Source: Smittium mucronatum
Lineage: Eukaryota > Kickxellomycota > Harpellomycetes > Harpellales > Legeriomycetaceae
DNA length: 26,083 nt
Reading direction: 5' to 3'
Assembly: GCA_001953115.1 (NCBI GenBank)
Contig: LSSL01000077.1
Span: 1-26,083, forward strand
The notes beneath the pieces were generated by a model. It did not search any database, was not told the DNA's origin, and was given only the letters and a program-made list of their open reading frames with translations. Position numbers and translations under genes: made by a program. Shown piece by piece: positions 7,546 through 19,595 of this stretch; within the stretch, counting starts at the first letter, position 1, and the number at the start of each line of letters is the position of its first letter.

Positions 7546-9120
7546 TTAAAGTGTGAACTTTATTAATATTTGATCAAACGTTTTTTCTCTAGTTTCTGGA
7601 AGATAGTAATAAAAGAATAAGCCAAAGATTGCTAAAGACGACATATACAGAAAGAACACATAGTCACCGAAAAGTTTCTGAAGAGGGAAGAAAGTTGATC
7701 CAACGATGAAAACAAAAGACCAATTCACAGTCATTGAGAAAGAGTTCCCTACTGCCATGGCTCTCGTATCAAAAATCTCTGTAGCAAGAAGAAATGGTAG
7801 TGTACCTAATCCTGGAGCGAACGACATGATGACAAGAAATGTTGATATAACCAACATATAATTGAGTTTGCATATTAAAGATATTGTAAACAACCCTAAA
7901 CTCACAAACATGGATATCATAGATAAAAAAAGCAGTTTTCTACGATTGATCTTATCGATAACAAAGGCTGCTAAAATTGTCAAAATTAGATAATTTAAGC
8001 CAACCATAAGCGTCAACATAGAACTTGTGAATTTATTGAAAATCTTGTTGAAGATTGCACTTGAAAAAAAAATAAAAATATTTATTCCAGATATTTGTTG
8101 ACACATTCGCAAAAAAAACACCAAAATGATTGCTTGCCGATACTTCCTGAATTGAAAGATCGTAATGAAATTAATTTTTTGTAATTTTTCATCAAATTCA
8201 TGAAGGTATTCACTCTGCTCAATACTACTATTCAAGTTGTGAAGATCGTTTCCATTTATTTCTTCATTGGTTTTCTCGATACTATGACCCCAAGTATTGA
8301 ATTCAAATTCAACATTATCCATACCCCTTAATTTTTTGAGAGAAAATTTAGATTCATTTTTATGATTGTTGATATATAAATATCTAGGGCTTTCAACAAT
8401 ATATAATAATGTAATTCCGCTGAAAACACTCATGAATATTCCAGAGCCCAACACAACTCTCCATCCATGATCTGTATTCAAAAAATGGCCCAATACTTGA
8501 GAAACAAAGGTACCCAAAGCTGCTCCCACGGTGTTAAACATATTTAAAAATCCTCTAGATTTAATTGGTGCTATTTCAGTCAGGTACATTGGGACAATTA
8601 CAAAGCCGATTCCTGCTCCAATTCCAGAGAGGAACCTTCCCAGTACAAGCATAAAAGGAGAGTAAGCAAATGTCTCAAGTATGGATCCAACAAACAAAAT
8701 TGAGCTGTTCAAAATCAAAGATTTTTTTCTACCTAACGAATCTGCCAATTTGCCAGATAAAATTGAGCCTATAAGCCCCCCAAGTGCGAGAACAGATGTC
8801 ACAAACCCAAAATAAACCTCAGACATTGGTAAACATAATGGTAGCCTGAACATTTCTTCGTTTTCTCCCGACTTATTACAGCTCATTATCGACTTTTTGG
8901 GATTGTTTAGTTCTGCCAACTTATATCCAGCAATGAAGGAAGTTAAGGATGTGATCAATCCACAAAGCATGCAGAATCTTGTCAATTTAAATTCATTTTG
9001 AAAATTGTAGTTAGCAGAAGAATTATATATTTTATCTTTCGACGAAATTAACATTTTTGGAACCTCATCATCAGAAGGAATAGGAGGATGCTGAAGCTCC
9101 CTAAAAGATTCTGCAGCCAT
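7546..9120 (-). CDS. MFS sugar transporter (GLUT/HXT-like), paralogue 2
   Basis: A complete intronless 524-residue protein, ATG to TAA, about 60% identical by eye to its neighbour at 4039-5544 on the same strand: a tandem duplication. Shared motifs: GYKLAELN (65-72), DSLGRKK (127-133), GRFLSGIGAGIG (161-172), YLTEIAPIKSRG (179-190), VESPRYL (242-248), QQISGIN (341-347). Several positions conserved in the family and in paralogue 1 differ: QQLSGIN to QQISGIN, DKVGRKK to DKINRRK (389-395), GPLP to GTLP (439-442), PETKG to PETRE (508-512). The N-terminus has 22 extra residues (Pro- and acid-rich) before Met23, which aligns near the start of paralogue 1. I kept the first ATG because the extension has coding-like base use, but Met23 is a fair alternative. 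Likely sugar transport with altered specificity or relaxed constraint; the reading frame is intact. Confidence 0.95.
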   Translation of the reverse strand: MAAESFRELQHPPIPSDDEVPKMLISSKDKIYNSSANYNFQNEFKLTRFCMLCGLITSLTSFIAGYKLAELNNPKKSIMSCNKSGENEEMFRLPLCLPMSEVYFGFVTSVLALGGLIGSILSGKLADSLGRKKSLILNSSILFVGSILETFAYSPFMLVLGRFLSGIGAGIGFVIVPMYLTEIAPIKSRGFLNMFNTVGAALGTFVSQVLGHFLNTDHGWRVVLGSGIFMSVFSGITLLYIVESPRYLYINNHKNESKFSLKKLRGMDNVEFEFNTWGHSIEKTNEEINGNDLHNLNSSIEQSEYLHEFDEKLQKINFITIFQFRKYRQAIILVFFLRMCQQISGINIFIFFSSAIFNKIFNKFTSSMLTLMVGLNYLILTILAAFVIDKINRRKLLFLSMISMFVSLGLFTISLICKLNYMLVISTFLVIMSFAPGLGTLPFLLATEIFDTRAMAVGNSFSMTVNWSFVFIVGSTFFPLQKLFGDYVFFLYMSSLAIFGLFFYYYLPETREKTFDQILIKFTL

Positions 9121-9974
9121 ATGCTTTGCAGTGTATAAAATTTTGAAAGTTTTGTTTGCTATAAATACAAACTGCCCTTAATTACTTGTTTTTGGTAGAG
9201 ATTTAAATTTTACTCTCCCTAGTTTGAACTCTAACTTATATGTTTTAAAATGAGTATTTTATTTTCGACTACATGGGTAGAAAGATATTGGTGATATTTC
9301 ACTAGTTTTACTAACTTTTACCCAACTTTATCAGCAATTCTTTCAAGACAATATTAATTTCAATCTTCAATCGGTTTATTATTATTTTACTGATTTTCCT
9401 CTTTAACTTCGATCTATTGGGGAGGTGAAGAAGTTAATAAATATCTTTATAAACTTAATATTAAGTTTTGATAAGTTTTTTAAACCACTTTTTGGACGCC
9501 TTTGTGACCATGTGGGGCTAAATATATTTTTATTGGATGATATTGTTTATTTGTTTTATTTATATCCAATACAATGAGTATATTTTTGATATTCATCAGC
9601 AGATCCAATTATTTGAGCATAGTTTCCATCCAGAACATTGGGGATTAGTGATTCAATAAAACATAAAGTAACTAGAATTTAGATCATTAGATATTATTAA
9701 ACCCCATTTTTTGAGTTATAATTTTCCATGCTTAAATAAAAAAAGTCGGCAAGATTTTTTAGAAAAAAGCGGGGAATATTTAAAGAAATCTTATGAATAA
9801 TTTGATACAAAACTTGGTAAATTGATAAAAGATTAAGCAAACCCATACAAAATCTACTTGATAATACAAATTTAGTTAATCACTGCTATTTTTTGACGCG
9901 TATTTGGTCAATTTGATGCAAAAAATTGGAAATTTTATCTAATTCGCTAAAATACTCTTTTTTACGCGTTAATT
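9121..9974. other. Upstream region of paralogue 2, non-coding
   Basis: No gene seen. The first about 150 bases must include the promoter of paralogue 2, but I see no diagnostic element. CCACTTTTTGGAC at 9485-9497 is the reverse complement of the GTCCAAAAAGTGG block of the 119-bp repeat, with weak further similarity beside it, so a decayed minus-strand repeat unit may lie here. Confidence 0.45.
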
Positions 9975-10256
9975 TTAGGGTTAATTACTAAAACAGTCAA
10001 GATTTTGAAAGTATTTACAAAAATAGTCAAATAAATTAATGCGGTTTCAAAATTGGCGAATAAAAGCTAGTTTGGTTTATGAAATATAAATAAGATAGCT
10101 CATAGAGCAAAAATTCGCCGCACATTGTTATTTTTATTATCCATTTGCCCAAACTATATTCTGGAAACAAATTCTCACTTCATCCCTATTTTGATCTAGA
10201 AAAAGAAAAGCCACACCTATTTTGGGGTTAAAATTTTGATATATTATATTTGAAGC
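9975..10256 (+). repeat. Left inverted-repeat arm of the 1.6-kb element
   Basis: Matches the reverse complement of 11266-11575. The alignment is best from the GTCAAGATTTTG block near 9997 to TATATTTGAA ending at 10254. The right arm has an extra stretch of about 20 bases near its outer end. Confidence 0.75.
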
Positions 10257-11265
10257 TCATCTGACTGTTCTAAAAAAATTGCATTTGCTCCGTTAAGATA
10301 GATAATTTTATCAAAAAACTACTCTGAGCCACTCATGAATATTAATGTGTGGCATTTATTATTTCTTTTTGATTATTTCACTTAATTTTTTTAAAAATCA
10401 TTCTAGGTCTGTGAATAATTTACCCCCCACCATACATTATGTTTCTCAATCCGCGTAATACTTTCAATTGAATTTCATCCAAGATTAATTTGATAAAGCT
10501 ACTAATTTCTCTACATAAAAATTATTACTTAGCCACAATTTTCTTAATTTAAACATTCTAAATTTCAGAAAAAATTTACTTTTCACAATCAGTCAACATT
10601 AAAACATTCATTTTTTAGCGTGCATTTAATACTGTAATTGAGTATTTATATTGTTAAACTTGACATGTATCACTGACGCTGCAAATTTTGATATATATAT
10701 ACATATTCACAATTAAAAATCAATATTTCAATCACGTATCAAATATAACCTGTAAATTTAAAATTGATAAGTTAAGGCTATCAAAAATTAATTTCAAAAT
10801 ACTAATTTTCTTAGTAATCATAATTTAGCTAATAAAAATCAATTTACTGATAAATAAGTAATATTTTTTCAACATACTAATTTTATAAAAGATAAAAAAC
10901 CATCTACAAACTCATATTACTATAAAAATACAGATACATATTTTCTACATATATTTATTATACATTTTTTTAGAATGGTTGAAGAGTCTTTAGCATTCTG
11001 AGGATCTCAGATAAAATAAAAAGTAAAAATATTACTCAAACCCATTTTTATTTCATTGCTATCTATCCTTATTGAATTATATTTACCTTTTTGGATTTAT
11101 CTATTAAATCAATCAATTAGAGAATTAAAATTCAGATTTATTTGGTGGAAGAAATATATGTTTGAAAAAATAATTTTACAGCCAATTTTACAGTTAACAA
11201 AGTGTATCAGCATTCGAAAGCCTCTATTGAATTTAGTTTTTCAGAGAATAAAAACATTCATGTGA

Positions 11266-11575
11266 AATTCAAATATAATAGAACAAAATTTTAATCCAAA
11301 ATAGGTACGACTTTTCTTTTTCTAGATCAAAATAGGAACGAAGTGTGAATTTATTTCGAGAATATGGTTTAAACCAATGGATAATTGAAATGCTGATGTG
11401 TCATAAAAAAAATTTTCTGTGAGCTATTTTATTTATATTTATCAATCCAAAATAGCTTTATTTGCAAATTTCGAAACCGCATTAATTTATTTGACGGGTT
11501 TTGATAATATTTTGAAAATTTTATTAAATACATCCAAAATCATGACTATTTTTGTATTATCAATTTTAATAATAA
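11266..11575 (-). repeat. Right inverted-repeat arm of the 1.6-kb element
   Basis: Inverted partner of 9975-10256. Conserved over the GATCTAG block and the GAAACCGCATTAATTTATTT block. Just outside, TTGATAG / CTATCAA around 11580-11602 forms a small hairpin that may mark the old element end. Confidence 0.7.
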
Positions 11576-13508
11576 AATATTGATAGTACTGACGCTATCA
11601 AGAAAGAAAAAATAAAAAATAAACGCAAATAAACGTTTTTTGTATAAAAAATATTTTTAAAAAAAAAATCATACCACAATATCCAATTCAAAAAAAATTA
11701 AGTATTAAATCACCCAATAGAAATTTTAGTTTTTTTTAGTTTGATTAATTTAAGATAAAATTTATCATATATTTTTAACTGTTTTTAATTTTTAATTATA
11801 GTTTATACCGGGGATAATTTAAATAAACGTTAAAAATTGGTGTATATTAAAAATTTAAATATCATGAATTTCTGGACTAGAATCAATAATATTGAGTTTT
11901 ACTTGTATTTATTCTTTTCATATCTTATAAACATCCGATTATTTCGGTTATAATGCGGTTAATCTTGATTTTTATAATAAATATAAAATATAAACATTAT
12001 ATTTACATATATAGAAAAATAAATACACATTAACTTACACCTTTTCCACCAACTAAAATAATAATGATAGAAATTACAAAAATAATAACATATAATTGGA
12101 AGTAGGTTGATCTAATTCAATAATCTTGAAAATTGTCTCACAGATAGTTGATTTGATTTGAAAACTGGTGTGATCGATTTTTTAAAATTAAATATTAGTT
12201 TGGAATTATATAACGCATAAAATTTCTAAACATATTTACCAGTAATATTTAATCAAAATTCTTAAAATTATCTTTATTACTGAATAGAAGATATTCCTTC
12301 ATCAGAAGTATTACAATTAAAATAATCATATTCACTATAATATAAAATCTATAATTCCATACTCTTTTTTGTGTTATTTCGCTTTAAAAAAGTCATAATT
12401 TTTAAATATAATATAAAAAGCTCATAATTTTGAGAAATATGTTTCGAAGTGCAAAAAACTTAATAAAAATTTGTTTAAAAATTAATTCTGTATTCCTTAG
12501 GATCATCCGTATCACCCTGAAAATAAACGTATTAATTTTTAGATACATCTCTGATGAATATTTAGAAAAATTCACTAAATATATCTAAGTTAAACTTTAA
12601 GATAAAAGAGCGGAAAGCGTTCATTTTTTCAACATTAAAAAAAAATCAGCCAAATGCTCTTTTTTCGGTTACTTATTTATTTTTTTATTATTTTTACTCA
12701 TTTTTTGTTGAAATGGTATAATTTTACGTCCAAGATATTTATATCAATATAAATGATCGATTATTTCTAGATAAATTACTGGTTAAATTTCTTGGATTTT
12801 TTATGCGCTATATGCTTTAGAATTAGAATTTAATTTTTAACAATGCGATTAAACTAGTTTTCAAATTAAATTCACAATGTGCGAGCCAATTTTAACTATT
12901 ATTCAAATATAATTCACTATATCTGACTTAATTGTATTATTTATGGCTCATTTTTCACTATTCTTAAATTAGTTCGCACCACATCAAGTTGGATTTTATT
13001 ATTATTTTGATTTCTTTAACTATTTTTTAATATTTATTGAAATTTGATAATTTTTATTTTAGGGTTTTTATATATATTTTTAAATCTAAAGATGAATAAT
13101 AATTAATATATACTTTTGCTTCGATTTTTTAAAAGTACTATTGAGCAGATTTCTTATCAAAAAACTCGATATTTAAGTTTTATTTTATCTCGGAACTGCT
13201 TTAATCAATCCTTAGAAAAAATCATAATTGTATATTAAATAGTTTTTAAGTTGATATTTATTGGGAATTTTTTATTCAAAATTATCTCTGATTAATTTTT
13301 GATATTCATAATTTCATATGTAAAAAAATAAGATTGAAAATTAAGTATTTGCATAAAATACAATTAAATCTAAAAATATTTTTATTCGATTAAGATTTTG
13401 AATATATTCAAGTTTTCATACATATTTATGCTAATAATTTATCATAACACACAAACAATAAAACCTCGATAAAAAAATTAAATATGCAGAAAGTTATTTT
13501 TAATTAAA
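11576..13508. other. Non-coding AT-rich desert
   Basis: No gene seen. It contains only a degenerate foldback at 12879-12979. Frames are short and of low complexity. Confidence 0.5.
12879..12979. repeat. Small degenerate foldback
   Basis: GTGCGAGC.AATTT (12879-12892) pairs with AAATT.GTTCGCAC (12966-12979): about 13 pairs including one G-U, with one mismatch, around a 73-base loop. Arms are G+C-rich for this region. Possibly a decayed MITE; the GAGCCAATTTT block recurs near 6861 and 21227. Confidence 0.35.
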
Positions 13509-13564
13509 TCTTTCATTCCTTATTTATTTATTTTATTGTACCACGGAATCTCTTTCATTCCTTA
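13509..13564 (-). mobile_element. 28-bp minus-strand fragment of the ribozyme element with its duplication
   Basis: Perfect 14-bp direct repeats, TCTTTCATTCCTTA, at 13509-13522 and 13551-13564 enclose 28 bases. Their reverse complement begins GATTCCGTGGTACAATAAAA, matching the element's 3' end (ATTCCGTGATACAA plus A-rich tail) with one substitution in the 14-base core. This is a third insertion of the family, on the opposite strand and cut down to little more than the tail. Confidence 0.75.
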
Positions 13565-16500
13565 ATTAACAAAAATTGATTCATTAAATAAAAACTATAA
13601 ATTATTAATTTCGTTTTCATAAACCAAAAATACCTCATAATTTTTTTTGACCATTCTTATCTTTATTTTGTGAAAATATTATTATTTTAAAATCAATTTA
13701 TAAAAAAAAAATTCTAAATATATTAAATAAAGAATAAAAATTTACTTTTTTTAGTTTTATCTTTGAAAAATAAACGTTGAATTATATCTATGTAAAATCT
13801 TTAACAATAAAAAAAATGAAATAGACAATAATTTTTTGAATTAGTAATAATTATCTAATCAAAATATAAAATTATCAAATATTTGATAAAAAAAGGAATG
13901 ATTAGTATATAGTTTTGTAGTAAAATTAAATGCGCAAAGACAATAACGAAATTTATAGTCAATTTGAAAAACATACAAATACTTTGTAAATTAATTTGCT
14001 CAATTTTCTTTCTAAAAAAATATGGACATATATTATATATATTTCTATATAATTTTATTGATTGAGAAATCTTTTTCACCATGGAAAAAAAATCTATATT
14101 CAAAATATATCTAAAATTATAATATTGAGCTCAATATATAAAATTAAGTTTTAATAAAATTACTTATAAATCAATAAAAAACTTATTATCAATACAAGTT
14201 AAATTAAAAATTATGGAATTTAAATTATTTTTATTATGGAAAAAATCACATGTAAAATCATCTTTTTAGCGTATAGTTACACCTGTTACTCTTCAGTAAA
14301 ATTTAATTTTTCTGAAAAAATTATGTGCCAATAATTAAAATAATAGAAGCTTTTGAGTGATTTAAAATGATTATAAAGGAATAGCCAGAAAATTGATATG
14401 AATTAATTATTTTTAATTAGATTTTTCACCTAAACTCCTAAGAAAAAAGCACTCAATTATAAAATTAAAAGAAAATAAAAAAAATATGAGGAAATTAAAT
14501 ATAAAAATTTCGAGTTTAATTAATACAAAATTATCACCTAAGTATCTTTATCTTAATTTTTATTTTTACTATGTTATAATTTATTGGATACCAATAAGAT
14601 AATCATTCCTTAAAAAAAATTAAAAAGATTAGTATAGAAAAAAACTATCAAAAAAATATTGTCTTAATTTAAATGAGAATTATTATTTTTTTCTGTAATT
14701 TTCATTCAAATCTTCATTTAAATCAGGATTAAATTGAACTTTTTGTATTGTTTTTTTGTGTATTTGAAGATAAGATATATTAAATATTATTGAATTTACT
14801 CATATTTTTTGAAATTTTGGCTAAATATGAGTTATTAGATGTAATTTAATTATATTTAATAAATTCATCAACTTCAAGAATTACATAAATCCAAATAAAA
14901 ATCTGATTATTTTCACATTAAATCTCATTTTCATTCAAGCTGCTTCTATAATAAGCCTAATGCAGTTATATCTAATGACTTTATTAAAACCCATTTTTTT
15001 ATATAGATTTTAAAGAATTTTAAATGTTTATTTATAGGAATTTTTTGATAAGAAATATATATTCCGAATATTTAGAACATTTTCAAATTAAAAATTCGAA
15101 ATTAAGTTTTACTTAAACGAAAAAAATTAAAATTAAAACTATTTTTGGGTTGTATTTTTCGATTAAAAAAATCACATTAGAAATGGGAAAAAAATCATAA
15201 TTTTAACATTAATTTATATAATTTAATATTATATCTGAAAAAATAGAAAATTGTGAATAAAAAAACATTCACCTTTATGATATTTTTGAATACAGTAAAT
15301 TTATACAAGTATTAGCTAAAGATATTTTACTAAGTTAATAAATAGTATATTAAAATCCAATCTATTATGACTGATTAGTAAATAAGCTAAATTATATTTC
15401 GATTTAAGAGATTTATCTTAAAAATATATCGGTTAAGCCTTAAGGAATTCATAAATTTTTAATATATTAATACCATTTTTTGTTCAATAAACGGCAATTT
15501 CAAGTAAAATTTTCATATCATGTTTCAAATATATCTTTATTATTTCATTTAAATATTTTTAAATACATTTTAACAATAACATAAATCTCGCTATTTTTAA
15601 TTTTAAAGAAGATACACACAATTCTAAGCCGAATAAAATTATTGAAAGAATTTTTTTAAAATATAATTTTAATTTCCAATAAACTCAATAATTTTTAAAA
15701 ATCCGCCAATTCTTTACAATATTTATCTACAAATAATACAGGAATATTTACTAATTAGTTACTACTCGAGTTCCTCATTTAATTTTTTTCAAATTTTACG
15801 GCACCGATTATATGAATTTTTAGCTCTGTTTAAACATTATCTAAAATAATTAATAGGATTGACTAATTTTAATTATAGATTACAAATCTGTTTATAATAA
15901 GGGTTTTAAATTTATTTTCCTATTCTAAATTTTCTTAATTTGGTTGATTATAGCTAATTATTGATAAATTATTTAATTTTATGTTTGTTTCGTATAAATT
16001 AAAGTTCATTATTTAAAAAAACTAACAATAAAAATCTCTGAAATTATTTATTAAAATATTTTATCAAGTATAATAAATATTTAAAAAAGTGAAAAAAAAA
16101 AGTGGGGTGTATTGATATATGCATATAATTTAGTTATTTCAAAAAAAATAATTTATAACAAGAGAATATATACCGATTATTTATATTGGGAATTAAATGA
16201 GGTATTTTTCTATAAATTACGGCTCATTTTTAAATTGTTCCATTTTTATCACATTCTTCAACTTTGAAAATCAATATCTTATCTAATAATTTGCATATTA
16301 GAGTTTATAAGCTCTCTCAAAAAAATTAGCGTAATTCATAACGGATTTATATATTTTTTTTATAGCTTATATATTTCCCATACAATTTTTTTTTGTGAAA
16401 ATTTGGAAAATATTTAACCCTTTTAGTTAAAAATTTGAAATTTATACGCGATTATTTATCTGAAAAATAATAATTTTGAATAAAAAATACATTTAAAACA

Positions 16501-19296
16501 ATCAAACTATAAGAAAAAAAATGATATATATATATTATTTTATTTCAATATCCTTAAAATTTTTAGATAAATCATTTGTACTTATAAAAATCATAAGTAT
16601 TTTTTCCAAAAAAACTGTTTTAAAATTCTGACATTTATAATTTTTTTATAGATTTAAAAAAAGATCCTTTTTTCCGATTATAATAATTTATATCCATTTG
16701 GGGAGTTTTTTAATCCTAGTTTCAAATGAAATTCAAAAAACACATCAAAAAGCTATTATTATACAAAAAAAATTAGCAGAAACATTCACCACTTTTTACC
16801 CTCTATTTTAATCATAAATACTTTAATTAATATAAATTTGATTAATTCATCTATTATAACCTTTTCTATTTTCAAGAATTTTAAAAATTAGGTATCGAGA
16901 AAAAAATTTTAATAGCTTTATATTTCATGAAAAAATTATTATTGGTTTTTAAAGCCTAAAAAGCTATCAAAATTTTATCATTGGTGTACCAAATTAGTAA
17001 TTATTACACCTTTAATTTGGGAATGAAAATTTTAATCGTTATAAAAATAAATCCCTAATCAATTTTTGGATTTTTTTTTTTCAAAAAAAAATTAAGCAGA
17101 ATTTTAAAAATCAATGCCAAAATATATTTTCCAACTCTTTAATTTCAATTGAAGCTTAATTAAATTTCATAAAAAAATAAAATTAAATCACCCCTTTTAT
17201 GTAAGTATTAAGTTATAATATGAAAAAGAATTCCAAAAGATGTTTTTTCTTACCAAATCTTTAATAAAAAAAAAGATTTAGAACTAAAATTTTTGAGAAA
17301 ATTGTATGTGTTTTTATATTTGAAATCTCTATGTGAAGTTTTTTACTTTTTTTTGTGAAAATTCACGAAAAATGGATTTAAATATTTAATCCCATCTTGA
17401 AAAAAATTAGCATTTGTCAACTTCATTATTTATATTCATGGGTAATTTTTTTTTGGATAAAAAAAAAAAGAATATATTTAAATGTAATTTTTTTGTAAAA
17501 TTTTTATACTTGTAAATCGTAAAAAACCATCCGTATCTTTTTATATTTCTGAATTAAGTGTAATGATATATAAATATATTAATCAAATAGTTCTGAATTT
17601 TAATCAAAAAATGTTCAAAAATCTAGTAAAATTAATTTTGGAGTTTTCTTTGTCGCTTTTTTGATTTTTCGTTTGAATTTAATAGATTTAAAATTTTTAT
17701 TCGGGGTTTTAAAGCTTAAACTCCTAAGAATAATAATAGATATTTCCGATACTAAGGCAAGTATCGTAAAAAGCTATCTTTTAATATTTTTTTAAACGAT
17801 TTTTAATAAATTTGTTTGATTATTGTTGATTTTCTTTTTTTATACTAAATAAACTTGTTATTTTAAAGTCTGATTTTTTTTGATACTGATGTTATTTTTA
17901 ATGTAAATTTTAAAAGTTTAGGATGGACATATATACTATTAAATATTATTGAACTTGATTTTAAAAAATTCTATAATAATAAAAAGCTTAAAATATTTTT
18001 TTCGGAATATCTTTTAAAAATTTATATTTATTTAAATGAAAACCATTGGTTAAATAGAGGTATTTAAAAGATTAAAAAAAGATTTAACAATTTTTTCATT
18101 TTTTTTTTTTTTGAAAATAATAACAAAAAAACTATAGTTTTATAGATTTTCGGTAAATTTATTTACATCAAGTTCTTGTTAAATTTTTTTATTAAACTTG
18201 ATTTTAAAAAGTTAAAAAATAAAATCATAGCTAAAATTATAAAATACTCACTCAAGTATTCTGATTTCTACTTATTGAAAAAAAATTATTAGAAAATAAA
18301 AAGGTTAAAAAATAATATAGGTTCTTCTTTATAAAAATTAATAAATAAATTTACAACCACAATATATGATTCGATATATCTAGATGACATATTTTTTAGA
18401 ACTTTGTTTTATTAAGCTTTTTTAAAACAAAGAATACAGAATTTATGATAAATAACTTAATAAAAAAAAAATGAATAGGATTATTTGGTTTTATTTATTA
18501 AATGATTTAAATCATTATATATTTTTTCAAGGTGAAAGCTAAAATATTAAATTACATCCTAAATTAATGTACATAAATATCAAAAATACAAAAATTACGC
18601 AAATTCACTTTAAATTAATTGATAACTTTGATTTTTCTTAATTTGGGAATTTAGTGGAACTAATGGTACTAAAATTATTTATTTACGCATTAAATATATC
18701 TTGATATCCTTAAAATATCAAAAATAATTTTAAACATAATAAAAAGGTTGAAAAAATTAAATTATTTTATATAGAAGTTTCAGAAAATTTCACCTAACTC
18801 ACCTCAGACGCTCTATCAGCTCCACATTCAGTATAGTGCTTTCAGTGCTCATAATTAAATATCACATTTCAAAAATATCATTATAAAGTGCCATTGGCTT
18901 CTATAAGAGTTCACAAGAAAAAAATTGATTTTTTTATAAGCAGTCTTGCAGTTGTAAAAAAATCATTTGAATTTCGCAATTATTGTAAATAACAAGTAAA
19001 AAATTAAAGAGAAAAATACGTATTTTCCTTACCTTTCTTTGTATATGTATCTTATACACCTTCTACAGTTCTAAATTAAATATTTGATTTATTTATCCGA
19101 TTAATTTAAAATGGTTATTTTTAATCTTAAATTTATTTCAGTGAACAATTCCATATAATAATTAGGCTAAGTATAATCTTTTTTAGGAATTCTTTCCATA
19201 AATAATATTTAGAGGGGATATTATGAATATATTCAGAAATGAAAATGATAAATATTTCCTAAATTTATTTGACATTAAAATTTTTAGACAGCATCA
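13565..19296. other. 5.7-kb AT-rich gene desert
   Basis: No gene seen. The frame at 13855-14103 (minus) starts at TTG and is low-complexity. Small structures only: a 7-bp hairpin CGATACT/AGTATCG at 17747-17766, and a slightly G+C-richer patch around 18790-18845 that is not a tRNA. Long A and T homopolymers are frequent. Confidence 0.5.
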
Positions 19297-19595
19297 CAGG
19301 GTTTTTATTTCCAACAGACCTTTTTTTCTGGATCTGTGGGGTCATTATTATAACCAATAATCCATTTTAACTTATATGCATTGATATATGTCATTATTGG
19401 TTAAAATACTATTGTTCTTGGGTATTATAACTTTTTTTTCTTTTTTATTGGTATAAACAGTTATTCAGTCTAATAATAACGCTTTTTCTATTTTCATCAA
19501 AAAAATAACCCCGCAAATCTAAAAAAGGGGTCTATTGGAATGAAAAAAAGGTAATATTATAATGAAAAAAAGGTATATTACTATGGAAACCCCGG
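19297..19595 (+). mobile_element. Foldback MITE, copy B
   Basis: Second copy of the 1830-2102 element, same orientation, about 80% identical by eye across the interior (for example the TTGGTATAAA and ATTTTCATCAAAAAAATAAC blocks). The ends are inverted repeats: CAGGGTTTTTATTTCCAACA on the left and, on the minus strand, CCGGGGTTTCCATAGTAATA. Here the right arm has three copies of the subterminal AATGAAAAAAAGGT-type unit and the left arm one, the opposite asymmetry to copy A. Centrally, TAACCAATAAT and ATTATTGGTTA pair perfectly over 11 bp. No ORF or clear target-site duplication. Confidence 0.8.

Larger units (their letters stand above)
9975..11575. mobile_element. 1.6-kb foldback element with long inverted repeats
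   Basis: The left arm (about 9975-10256) and right arm (about 11266-11575) are inverted copies of each other over nearly 300 bp at roughly 75% identity by eye. Anchor blocks shared after reverse complementing include AAATAAATTAATGCGGTTTC, ATAAATAAxATAGCTCA and TTTTGATCTAGAAAAAGAAA. The 1-kb centre (10257-11265) is very AT-rich and encodes no recognisable transposase; the only listed frame there (11056-11265) starts at TTG and is not convincing. The outer ends are blurred, and no target-site duplication could be fixed. It is best read as an old non-autonomous DNA transposon with long TIRs; a segmental inverted duplication is the alternative. Confidence 0.75.

Noticed and set aside
13855..14103. 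82-codon minus-strand frame
   Set aside because: Starts at TTG; low-complexity I/L/F/K/N composition as expected from AT-rich non-coding DNA.
18790..18850. Possible minus-strand tRNA (TAGAGCGTCTGA stretch)
   Set aside because: A D-arm-like stretch only; the T-arm and acceptor stem are missing.
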